This document shows, piece by piece, positions 33,526 to 43,756 of a stretch of DNA of 64,000 nt. Every line of letters begins with the position of its first letter. Position 1 is the first letter of the stretch. Origin of the DNA: Zea mays. Taxonomy: Eukaryota; Streptophyta; Magnoliopsida; Poales; Poaceae. The notes below the pieces were generated by a model, which had not been told where the DNA came from, made no database searches, and was given only the letters and a program-made list of their open reading frames with translations. The stretch covers positions 110,743,849 to 110,807,848 of the forward strand of contig NC_050104.1 of NCBI RefSeq assembly GCF_902167145.1. The letters are read 5' to 3'. The position numbers and the translations under genes are program-made.

Positions 33526-36500
33526 TGTAATACCTAAATTTGTAACTCATATGAAGAGAGAATATTTCCTTTATCTATATGTGTGTACCATCTCTAGTTA
33601 ATATCACATGTGGATAAACACCATCAAAAGGGGGATTGAATAACCAATAACATCTAAATAAACCATGCATCATGCTGAGTTTTACTTGATTGTGCATTTG
33701 TGGCTAATAAAATAAAGGTATTGATAGACACATGGATTTAAATTCTATTTTTGGAAAGCAAAATTCTAAAGAAATGTGGAGAAGGGGGGAAAAGCATTAA
33801 CCATCGCCAAATAAAATTTCTTAAAAATAAATTAATTTATCCCATGTCATATTCAAGTGGGATATTTAATTTGGAGACAAGTTTGCCATGGAATTCGAAT
33901 TCAAATTCCAATTGGAGTTTGAATTGGAAAAGGGAGAAAAGAAAATAGAAAATAAAAAGAAAAAAGATTAAAACTCTGCTTGGGCCGGTGGCTAACCTAT
34001 TCGGCCCATCCAAGGTTTTCTCCCCACGCGGCCCAGGCTACCTCCACTGCGCGCGCCATCTATCACTTACGGGTGGGACCGGAGCGTCAGCTCTTTCCCC
34101 TCCACGGTAACCAAACGAAACCAGGGCTGCAGCCAAAACGGAGTCCGCGGAATCGGTAGAAAATCAGGCTGAACCCGGAAACGACCTGGGGGAAATCGGC
34201 CGGAAATTGGGCTATTTTCGCGGGGTTGTTGGGATTTGACTCCGCCTGGTGGCTATATAGCCCGGGCCTCTCCCCGTTGAACAACCAGAGGAGCGCTGGC
34301 GCTAGGATCCATGGCGGCAAATAGAGAGATGAGAGAAAATGTCGTGGCCAATACCACCGTTCGAGCCTTGGGCGGTGCGGTTCGCTCGACGCCTTCGCAA
34401 TACCGCGGAGCACTATGGGCTGGCTACGTCACCTCTTCTGCGCCGGTGAACCCCTTTAACGTGTTCACCGGAACCATGCCTGATCGTGGTCGAGATCCTC
34501 TGCACCATCACCGGTGGTATGAATCTCGTCCCCTGTTCCGCCATCGTGTTAGCTTCGAGATGTGCTATCCATACCGTAGGTTAGTGTACTGTGGCGCCTG
34601 GGCACTTCACACCGGCGATGTCCGCCGCCGCGGCATATGCTCTGGCGCCACCGGCCCAGCTCTGGATGTGGAAGAAGCTACGCGGACCGTTGATCGACCC
34701 ACGTGCGGTCAGGATGAGTGGATCGTGTACTCCCCGTGTGGGTTAATGTCAGCCGTAGATCATTGATCTGAGTGCCTTGCTAGATCTGTAGCGTGAACAA
34801 TTTTGGGCCATCGATCTTTGATCCTAGGGCAGTGAACGCATACCGGTTCATAACCTTCCCCAATCTAATCATGGCCCTTGATGCAAGATCCAACGGCCAG
34901 AACTGAACGATACCCCTTCGTCCAGTTCTTTTGCTAAAGAGTCCCTGGAAATAGTTGAAATCAACCTGCAGTCCATCACTCTATAACCATGAGTCTCAGG
35001 AATTTTTATAGTTTAGCCCTTGTACTCTTTGATATTTGGCGCACAGTCCAGACAGCGAATAAAATCATAGAAATCCAATTGTAAAATCATTTTCAATGTA
35101 AAAATAATTGTAGGAACTTGTGTAAATCCTAGAAAATTCATACTAAATTCTTTCTAGTCCATTCTAGTTTCTATAATTTAGTATTAATATTGTATATTAC
35201 TGGGTAGCATTGTTTGAGCTTGAAACCCGTACTAGAATTGATTATTCAATTAATTTTGTAGCAAGCACATACGAACTTCGGAAAATTCATAACTTCTTCG
35301 TTTTGATCCTGATTTGACCGTTCCAGTTGCGTTAGCTCAGTATAAATATTTACTACACAGTATCAATATTAATTATGCTATGTCGCATACTTTATTATTT
35401 ATTTATCCTATGACTACTAGATTAGCTCTTCTAAATAAAATCTATCCAGCCTATAATTATAATTTGAGTAAAATATGATCTCTAGTCAAGTTATAATTAA
35501 AACTAATGTGGAGTTAATTATTTATAAGATATTATCTCATATGATGTACACTGATCAATTTATAATAGATAAATCACATAGATCTCCCGTAAATCATAAC
35601 TCATTAATCACGACTCCGATCTTAGTAGTTCTCGATCCCACGATCTCGTAGCGACGCGTAGATTATTATTATGCAGTTTGTTCTCATGTTTGGTGTGATG
35701 TTAATTTTGCCTATACAATGTTTGTCTGTATTGCTACGACTAGCGGTGAGGACACGTGTCACCTGAAGAGCAAGTTGGTACCTGGAATCTCAAGTGCCAG
35801 GCAAGTTGTGCCCTTGATCACTTCTTTTTACCCACTCATGTTCTAATTAATCATAATGATCTGCATAGGTTAATTTTGATGGGACCTAATAGGTTACCCT
35901 AGTTTGTTTATCTTTATGCCTTGTTTACCACTGAACTTTTTGGGTAGTACTTGCTAGTGCTATATGTGGTTTTGGGCATTGAGATACACATTATTCATGA
36001 CTATACTTTTGTTATCCGTTGTTATTTACTGTTCATGTCAAGATCATTAATGTTAATTGGAACATAGAGCTTAACTTGAGAAACACGTGCCGCCACAAGG
36101 GTTTATGGACGCCCTTGGCTGATTAATTAGGAAAGCTAGTGGAGGACTACCTTACCCGAAAGGGGCAAGAGCAGTAGGGGAGTGGTCAGTGTAGGGAGGT
36201 CCTTGCTTGATTTTTTTGCGATGGCGGTCAGGCAAGAACCCTGCATTGGAGCTTCCTATAAACTGTAGCGGGTTTTCTGAAGCTAGTGGAACTTTGTAAA
36301 GGCCTCGTAGTGTTACCCTGCCTCGCCTCCTCGGTAGAGGTGTATGGGAAGTCGCGATCCCTTGGCAGATGGGTAACATGACTTGTGGGTAAAGGGTACC
36401 ACCTCTGCAGAGTGTAAAACTGGTATACTAGCCGAGCTCACGGTCATGAGCAGCTCAGGACTCTCTGATGATTAATTTATGGAACTAAATTCAATTTGTC

Positions 36501-37032
36501 ATATGCATTGCACTGCAGGTGATGATGTTACTTTTGTTCTACTACTTAATTGGGTTGGTATTTACTTATACTTAGTAACTGCTAATAAAATTTTGACCAA
36601 CTTTAAAAGCAATGCTCAGCTCTAACCATCCTCTTTGGTAAGCCTTACACTTCACGTGAGCTCCCACCTTTGGCGAGTTCATGCACATTATTCCCCACAA
36701 CTTGTTGAGCGATGAACGTATGTGAGCTCACTCTTGCTATCTCACACCCCCCACAGGTCAAGAACAGGTACCGCAGGATGAGGCGCAAGGAGGATGCTGC
36801 GATGGGTTCGTGAGAGATCTAGGCCGTCGTCTCCCAGTCAACTTTGGGTTGCTGGATCGTTTCCTCATATGATGTAATTATTTAATTATTTTGTATAGAA
36901 CTCCTGTTATATAGTAAAGATGTGACATTCGATCCTGTGCCACTATGCATCATATGTGTGAGACTTGGTCCCAGCACACCTGGTGTTTATGTTCGCGCCC
37001 GGGCTTTGGACCCCTAAAACCCGGGTGTGACA
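33526..37032 (+). repeat. 3' LTR of the long-LTR element
   Basis: 3507 bp, near-identical to the 5' copy throughout, with a few substitutions and balanced 1-2 base indels (for example in the C run near 36748). It is preceded directly by the polypurine tract at 33511-33525. Confidence 0.92.
34311..34766 (+). CDS. ORF of 151 codons inside the 3' LTR
   Basis: Second copy of the LTR ORF, also open over 151 codons, with changes P to Q, L to R, A to T, W to R, S to P and R to C relative to the 5' LTR copy. The TATA motif is at 34253-34259. Being in the 3' LTR, it would be transcribed from this LTR toward the Tat coiled-coil exon. Function unknown. Confidence 0.38.
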   Translation: MAANREMRENVVANTTVRALGGAVRSTPSQYRGALWAGYVTSSAPVNPFNVFTGTMPDRGRDPLHHHRWYESRPLFRHRVSFEMCYPYRRLVYCGAWALHTGDVRRRGICSGATGPALDVEEATRTVDRPTCGQDEWIVYSPCGLMSAVDH

Positions 37033-38996
37033 ACTGCCGTCAAGGACGAAGTAGGCACTGTGTCCCGCCGGCTGCAGGAGGCGTCGCAGCAGCTGTCGCA
37101 GCAACTGAGTCAAGTAAGTTGAGCTGGACTTCGATGTTTGCCGCTTTCATGGGGATTGTGGTCTCATGTGTGTCTGTTAGGCGGCCGACTTCATCGACTG
37201 CGTGGCGTCGGGTGCCCTTACTGCAGATGTGTCTGCCGAAGTCGAGAGACTTCGGGCGCAGCATGCGGACGCCGTCCGGGAGAAGTCGGCTGCGGATAGC
37301 AAGTGCCGCAAGCTGGTGGAGAAGGTGGCCGCCCTGGAGGGCGAGAGGACGGACCTCCGGCGCCAGCTGGTGGAGGAAAGGAGGGAGGCCAACCAGGCCA
37401 TCACCGGGGCGCGGGCGGCGCAGGCGGAGGCCAAATTGGCGCGGGCGGAGGGGAGTCTCGCCAGCCAACGCGTCGAGGAATGGGAGGTGCGGTTCAACGC
37501 TCTGCAGGCCCGCATGGAGAGGGCCGAGGCCTCTACGCGCTCAGAAGTTGAGCGGACGCGCAAACAGCTCGTGGACTCATACCGCGAGCTGGGTGCGCGG
37601 ACTGCTGACTTCGAGGTGCCCGACCGAGAGGCGGGCCTTCGCTTCCTCGAGTGGCTGCAAGAGGAATTGCTGGCGCTCCCGGCCATCATGGAGGGATTCA
37701 TGTCCTTTGCCTCCCTCGTCACCTGCGAAGGGGCCATGAATGCGCTGTCCCACGAGGGGTGCAGTCACTATGAGGGCTTCGACCGATCTGATGAAGACTT
37801 TGGGCGCGAGATTTTTAAGGTCGAAGACCCTGTGGTGAAGGACTCCGCGGGGGCCCTCTTCGACGGGATGTGGGGCCCCCACGGTCGGGAGGCGGTTAGG
37901 GAGCGGTCTGACCGGGCGAGGGATCAGGTAAAGTTTGTCTTTCGTTTCGTGTCGTTGAATGTGGGTATACGTGGGTTTGCTGAATCGGTGTGTTGTGTTG
38001 TAGATGGCGCGTGCCGAGGACGTGGAGGACTTCGGACATCTGAACGGCGCGCAGCCCGAAGCGGAGGTCAACCCGGTGGTGGCCGAGGCTGAGGTCGACC
38101 CGGCACCGCCCCTGGAAACCGGTGAAGGCTCCCTCACTGCCCCTGCGTCTACTGTGTCTGGTGGAGGCTCGTCGCCAGCCACTGTGCCGATGGCAGAGGA
38201 TCCCCCGAAGGCGGCGACGGAGCGGGCAGCGGAGGATCCCATGGTGGCAGCTGGGTCTTCGCAGGTGGCTTAGTGGGTGTGGGGTAGTTAGAGAATTTTG
38301 TCTATGTTACTGAACCTTGGTTGCTGCGCAGGTTCAGAATTTTGGGCCTGCGCACGCAACCGCTACTGCTAATTTTGTGGTGGCTTCGACCGTGGTCGCT
38401 GGAAATGAATCAGATGAGTCTACGTCTAAGTTTTCTGAGTTTGATGACTCTGGGAGTTCAGTTGTGTGGACGGAAGAGTCTTCGGATGAGGACTTGGATT
38501 ACTTTGCGGCCTTGGATATGGCTGCGGCGGAGGCTTCTCCGCGTGTTACGGATGCTGAAGTTTTGCCTGGTCCGAGTGCTAGGCGTAGGCGGCGAAGGGC
38601 GGTGGCGAAGCATAGGGTGAGTGAAGTGGATGGTGGTCGGCTTCGTGTGGGCAGGGCTGGCAAGCGGGAATTGTTGTCCTCGCCGGCTGGGGCGAGTGTG
38701 GGTGAGGGGGAGTTGCGAAGTCTTTTTGAGGGTGAGGAGCTGAGGATAATGCTGTTTAACTATAGGGAGATGGGAATCATTCTGAAGGTTGAACCAATGT
38801 AAGGTGTGATGCCCTCGCTGTACGTGTGTAACTATAGTTTATATGATGAGGCTGTGCGCCTTCGCGCATTCGGCTATGTCCATAGGGGCGTTGCACACTT
38901 GGTCTAGCACGTTTATTATGTCGGTCTGGCTGCGCCTGTAGTCGGTCTTTGCGTGGACAGTTTCTCGATGTAGACTTTTGCACGGATGTAATGTGC

Positions 38997-39540
38997 CTTC
39001 GATTTTGCGTTCTCGTTGTGCTAGTCCGGCTGCACCCTTAGGCGACTTTTGCACGGATAGTCTTTTGAAGAAGACTTCGATTTTACGCATTTGTTGTGCT
39101 AGTCCGGCTGCACCCTTAGGCGACTTTTGCACGGATAGTCTTTTGAAGAAGACTTCGATTTTGCGCACTTGTTGTGCTAGTCCGGCTGCACCCTTAGGCG
39201 ACTTTTGCACGGATAGTCTTTTGAAGAAGACTTCGATTTTGTGCACTTGTTGTGCTAGTCCGACTGCACCCTTAGGCGACTTTTGCACGGATAGTCTTTT
39301 GAAGAAGACTTCGATTTTGCGCACTTGTTGTGCTAGTGCGACTGCACCCTTAGGCGACTTTTGCACGGATAATCTTTTGAAGAAGACTTCGATTTTACGC
39401 ACTTGTTGTGCTAGTCCGGCTGCACCCTTGGGCGACTTTTGCATGGATAGTCTTTTGAAGAAGACTTCGATTTTGCGCACTTGTTGTGCTAGTCCGGCTG
39501 CACCCTTAGGCGACTTTTGCGCGGAGTGTCGCACACGAGG
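38997..39540. repeat. 78-bp tandem array, about seven units
   Basis: Units start at 38997, 39075, 39153, 39231, 39309, 39387 and 39465, each reading CTTCGATTTTGCGCACTTG then a conserved TTGTGCTAGTCCGGCTGCAC core and CTTTTGCACGGATAGTC. Decayed partial units continue on both sides (about 38940 and 39600). It lies between the convergent 3' ends of the Tat pol and antisense genes. Because 78 is a multiple of three, the array is open in one frame on each strand (188 codons on +, 231 on -), giving 26-residue repeats. No coding role is proven. Confidence 0.9.
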
Positions 39541-39753
39541 GTAGCCAGCGCTGCCCCTCGCGGTGACTTTGTATTGGTCGAATGCCGAAGACCGTCGATG
39601 CAGTCTTTTTTCGACGTAGATTTTTGCGGGGGATTTTTCGCGTGTATATTACATGGCTCCGCCTCGTTAAAAACCTCACCCCCCGGGAGGAAAAGAGTGC
39701 AGGCCGGAATAAAATTGTTTTGCGAATTACAAGGGCGAGCTGGCCCTGAGGAG

Positions 39754-41745
39754 TCAAACAAAAAATTTGCGGAGATTATCAATGTTCCAAGAATGCTCTA
39801 GGTCCTCGCCGGATGGCGTTGTGAGCCTGTACGCGCTGGGGGACGCCTTCGTCTTGACGATGAAAGGGCCCTCCCACTTGGGCTCCAGCTTGCCCCGGGA
39901 CTCTGTCCGTGCTGTCCGGACGAGTACGAGGTCTCCTTCGCCGAATTCCCTCGGGATGACTGTGTGGTCGCGCCATGCTTTTGTTTGAGCTTGGTATTTG
40001 TTTAGAGCCTATAGGGCGAAGACGCGGTCTCCGTCGATGAGGTCCTTCGAAGTGGGCTCGTCCACATCGGGGACGGCTGACGGGACTGTCCGTGGTGACC
40101 CATGTTTTATTTCTTGCGGGGTCATGGCCTCCGATCCATATAGAAGGCGGAAAGGGGTGAACCCAGTCGCCCTGCACTCAGTCGTGTTCAGTGCCCAGAC
40201 CGCTTCAGGTAACAGGTCGGCCCATTTGCCCTTTTTGTCATCGAGGAGCATCTTCTTGATGGCTGTGAAAATTTTGCCATTTGCGCGTTCCACAACTCCG
40301 TTGGATTGTGGGTGGTACACTGAGGCGAAGGCAAGCTTGGTGCCAATGGAGAAGCAGAAATCCTTGAAGTCTTGGCTGTCAAATTGCTTGCCATTGTCAA
40401 CTGTGAGTTCGGACGGGACTCCAAAGCGGCAAACAATGTTTTGCCAGAAGAATTTCTGGGCAGTCTTCGATGTTATTGTGGATACAGCCCTCGCCTCGAT
40501 CCATTTGGTAAAATACTTGACAACGACGAAGGTGAACTTGAGGTTCCCCTGGGCCGTGGGCAGGGGCCCGACAATGTCCAGGCCCCAGCGCTGAAGAGGC
40601 CATGTGTGGGCGATTAGCTTCGTGAATTGCGAAGGGCTTCTCGAGCGTGGAGAAAATTTCTGACAGGCTTCGCAGGACCTTGTGACCCGATTTGCGGCGC
40701 AGATCATGGCGGGCCAGTAGAAACCTTGACGGATTACCTTTACGGCTAGGGCCCTAGGCCCTGCGTGAGAGATGCAAGTCCCGCTGTGGACTTCGCGCAG
40801 AATTTGGACGCCTTCGGTCTCGGTGACACATTTAAGCATGGGTTGACTGACCCCCTTCTTGTAAAGCTGGCCTTCAATTAGTGCGAAGTCCCGGCTTCGA
40901 TGTTTGAGGCGCTTGGCCTCATTGATGTCGGTTGGATGATAGTACCCCTGCAGGAACAGGGTTATTGGTGCCCGCCAGTCTTCGGTCATGATAAGGTTGA
41001 CTATGCGGTGGCCCTCGCTGTCATTGGTTATTTGGAGCCCCTCTGGGCTGCGGACGGCTGGCGTGCCGATGACATGGTAGAATACGTCGGAGGGCAGGGC
41101 CTCGCCTCTGGCGGCTACCTTGGCCAATGCGTCGGCCTCCTCGTTCTTGGCTCGGTCCACATGCTGCAAGGTGAAACCTTTGAATTGCCTTTCGAGACTA
41201 CGGATAGCCGCGAGGTACTGCATGAGTGCGGGGTCCTTCGCTGCGTAGTCTTTCTCGACTTGGTCGGCGACTACCTTGGAGTTTGTTCTGATGATGCAGG
41301 TGGTGACGCAAAGTGCCCTTAGCTTGCGAAGGCCGAGGATGACAGCTTCGTATTCTGCTATGTTGTTAGTGCATCTGTCCGACTCCAAAGCAAAGCTGAG
41401 GCGTGCTGCGTATCTGTGCTTGACCCCTGTGGGTGAAGTAATGACTGCAGCGGCGCCTGCCCCCGCATGGCACCATGCGCCGTCGCAATGGATTGTCCAC
41501 ACCTTCTCTACGGACGGGTCCGGCTGTGTTATTGGCCCAGTCCAGTCGACGACGAAGTCTGCCAGGACTTGTGACTTGATGGCTGTCCTGGGTTCAAATG
41601 TGATGTGGTAGCCAGAGAGTTCGGCCGCCCATTTGGCAATCCGGACTGATGCCTCCGGGTTTCTAAACAATTCGCCGAGTCCCCTATCTGAGGTGACCCG
41701 GACCTTGATTGCTTCAAAATAATGGCGCAATTTGCGTGAAGGCAT
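39754..41745 (-). pseudogene. Tat pol: RNase H, second RNase H and integrase
   Basis: From the right: the end of the retroviral-type RNase H and connection (RIAKWAAELSGYHITF, SQVLADFVVDWTGP), then the additional archaeal-type RNase H (IHCDGAW, NNIAEYEAV, IIRTNSKVVA, NEEADALAK), then integrase with an HHCC zinc region (EVHSGTC...SCEACQKF) and a DD35E core (GLDIVG, LTVDNGKQF, VERANGK). The C-terminus continues to the stop at 39754 but is cut by one nonsense codon (40009-40011) before ALNKYQAQTKAW. The usual catalytic Asp in IRTDSKV is Asn at 41281-41283. Both defects would disable the protein. Confidence 0.9.
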
Positions 41746-42850
41746 AACAACTGCATAGGCGATTTTTTTCCAGTTCCGTCATATTGCATTTTGATGTCGT
41801 AAGTACTTCGGAGACATAGTAAACTGGACATTGCCTAACCGTGCCCTCTCTGCTCTGCTCTTGAATCAGTGTTGCGCTGTCCGCATGCGGCGAAGCTGCT
41901 ATATAGAGCAACAGGGGTAGCGAGGGGTCTGGGCTTGTAAGAATCGCCAACTCTGACAGGTACTGCTTTAATGAAGCGAAGGCCGCCGCCTGCTCTGGTC
42001 CCCATGCGAAGTCCTTTGCGCCGCGGAGTGTTTTGAGGAAAGGAAGGCTTCGCTCTGCGGATTTAGAGATGAATCTGTTGAGGGCGGCCAATCTGCCTGT
42101 CAGTCGTTGGACGTCTCTGGCTGACTTATGGGGTGTCATGTTGATGATGGCCTGGATTTTGGTTGGATTGGCTTCAATCCCACGGTGCAACACCAGGTAG
42201 CCCAATATTTTCCCCTGACGAACGCCGAAGACGCACTTTTCGCGGTTTAGGCGAAGTCGTGCGTCCCGCATGTTCGCAAACATTTCGGCGAGGTCAGCCA
42301 GATGGTATTCCTTGCTTCGGCTGGCGACGACGATGTCGTCCACATACGTAAATATATTTCTGCCGACTTGGCCCTCGAGCACCGTTTTGGTGAGCCGAGA
42401 GAAAGTGGACCTGGTGTTCTTAAGCCCCTCCGGCATTCTGATGAAGCAATACGTGCCGAAGGGTGTTATGAAACTGGTGCTCGCCTTGTCCTCCTCCTTC
42501 ATGTATATTTGATGGTAGCCGGAGAAGAAATCAAGGAGTGACATGACTTCGCACCCGGCCGCACTATCGACGATTTTGTCGATCCGAGGCTGCGGGAAGT
42601 TGTCCTTGGGGCAGGCCTTGTTAAGACTGGTGAAATTGATGCACATCCGCCATTTGTCGCTCTTCTTCTGCACCATCACCATGTTGGCGAGCCATGTAGG
42701 GTAGGCAATTGGCTCGATAAATTTGGCCTCAAGCAGGCGATGTACCTCAGCCTTGGCGGCCTCTGTCTTCTCATCAGACATCTTGCGCAGCCGCTGTTTC
42801 TTCGACCTTACTCAAGGGTCAATTCCCAAGCTGTGCTCGATGATGGAGCA
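41714..42850 (-). pseudogene. Tat pol: reverse transcriptase
   Basis: RT domain with FIEPIAYPTWLANMVMVQKK, the LLDFFSGYHQI block and the active site FTYVDDIVVAS intact. It lies in a different frame from the downstream RNase H-integrase block, showing a frameshift near 41720-41745, and a stop interrupts it just upstream (about 42810). The connection region ends with PVYYVSEVL. Diagnostic of Ty3/gypsy RT. Confidence 0.9.
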
Positions 42851-43237
42851 ACTGACTCCGACCAGGTCAAGGGCGGACCAGGTGAAGACGTCTTTATTCT
42901 TGGACAGACAGCAGAGGAGTCTCTCCTCGTCATGCGAAGTGAGGTCTTCGATGATGGTGACAGTCTGCTTGGGTGTCGCCTTGTCGAGGGGGACAGTCTT
43001 GGTCCCGTCGTTGCTTTGCAGCTGTGCTTTGCCATGTTCTTTGGCGGTTGGGCTGGCAGATTCGGGGACCTCGCGCTGGGCCGTGAGGCAGTGTACGTTT
43101 CTTTATCCGGGAACGAAGTCTCTTTCTATGTTACACGCAGCCTGCTGGTTGTCGTAGACAGTGATGGCGCCTTGCGGACTTGGGATCTTCATGCACAGGT
43201 AAAGTCCGTGAATGGCTGCCTCAAACTTGTTGATGGA

Positions 43238-43588
43238 GCCTCAGCCCATTATGGCGTTGTACGGGTACACCATGTCGACGATGTCGAATATGACTTGCTC
43301 ACTTCGGGCATTGGGTGCTACACTGAAGGAGAGAGGTAACTCTATTTTGCCGACAGGAAAGGTGCCCTTGCCGCCGAAGCCGTACAGCGGGTTGTCCGAA
43401 GGCTTGAGCAGGCTGTGGCTTATGCACATGCGATCGAAGGCATGGAGGAAAATGATATCGGCCTGGCTGCCATTGTCGACTAGGACTTTATGCAGATCCC
43501 ATCCTGCCACGCTGCAGTTGATAACCATGGCGTCGATGTGTGGTGCGTTGCGCAGATCGACATCGCGGGCGTCGAAGGTCAATGGCAC
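43238..43588 (-). pseudogene. Tat pol: aspartic protease region
   Basis: The block contains the retropepsin-like motif VLVDNGSQADIIF and the C-terminal YNAIMG typical of the Tat/Athila protease. The active-site triplet reads DNG where D-[ST]-G is classic and DGG occurs in many Tat elements. It is separated from gag and RT by stops. Confidence 0.85.
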
Positions 43589-43756
43589 ATGGGACTACTT
43601 TGTCTGCACGACTGGACCGGTGACGGTGACGTGGTTGATGCTGCGGTAATGGTCCCTCTTTTGCCGCTTTGTGTCGAAGTTGGCGCTGGACCCCCCAGTG
43701 ATCATGTGAATGACTCCGCGATACGGCTGATCGGCGAAGTCTTCTTGCTTTGGGGC

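Larger units (their letters stand above)
28961..37032 (+). mobile_element. Non-autonomous long-LTR (Tekay/Del-type) retrotransposon
   Basis: Two LTRs of 3507 bp (28961-32467, 33526-37032) surround only 1058 bp of interior. The LTRs start TGTAATACC and end GGTGTGACA. The primer site TGGTATCAGAG (initiator-Met tRNA type) and a polypurine tract are in the right places for + orientation. The LTR start, length and GGGGACGAGA...AAGGGGGG end resemble Tekay/Del chromoviruses. No gag or pol exists, so it must have moved using another element's proteins. Flanking 5-mers ACTGT (28956-28960) and ACTGC (37033-37037) are a target duplication with one change. It lies in an exon of the Tat antisense gene. 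Confidence 0.9.
27129..38802 (+). pseudogene. Tat antisense gene: Transposase_28-domain plus coiled-coil protein, interrupted
   Basis: Starts at ATG 27129 (MSSSSSSAATTPTT). The first exon holds the PF04195 'putative gypsy type transposon' region (LRLPVHRFVSEVLQ and VQVHQLTPNAVVALAKYVWA) and runs to a stop at 28275-28277; the reading resumes in another frame at about 28288, so there is a frameshift. Spliced continuation: to 28807, then 28840-28960, then after the nested insertion 37033-37113, 37181-37927, 38004-38264 and 38332-38802. Joining 28960 to 37033 across the insertion restores a reading frame, showing where the exon was split. The middle is a long coiled coil (37202-37600, heptad Glu/Arg/Leu-rich) and the end is acidic (EESSDEDLDYF) followed by a basic RRRRRR cluster. 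Function is unknown; such antisense ORFs are known in Tat elements. The protein is not host-derived as far as I can see. Confidence 0.8.

Noticed and set aside
38839..39534. 231-codon minus ORF as a host repeat protein
   Set aside because: It is the translation of the 78-bp tandem array inside the Tat element, has no non-repeat domain, and is mirrored by an equally open frame on the other strand.
38985..39540. CRISPR-like array
   Set aside because: Units are directly adjoining 78-bp tandem repeats with no unique spacers, in a plant transposon.
39779..40177. 132-codon minus ORF as an extra Tat protein
   Set aside because: It is out of frame with the integrase C-terminus, which reads through this interval in another frame to the stop at 39754.
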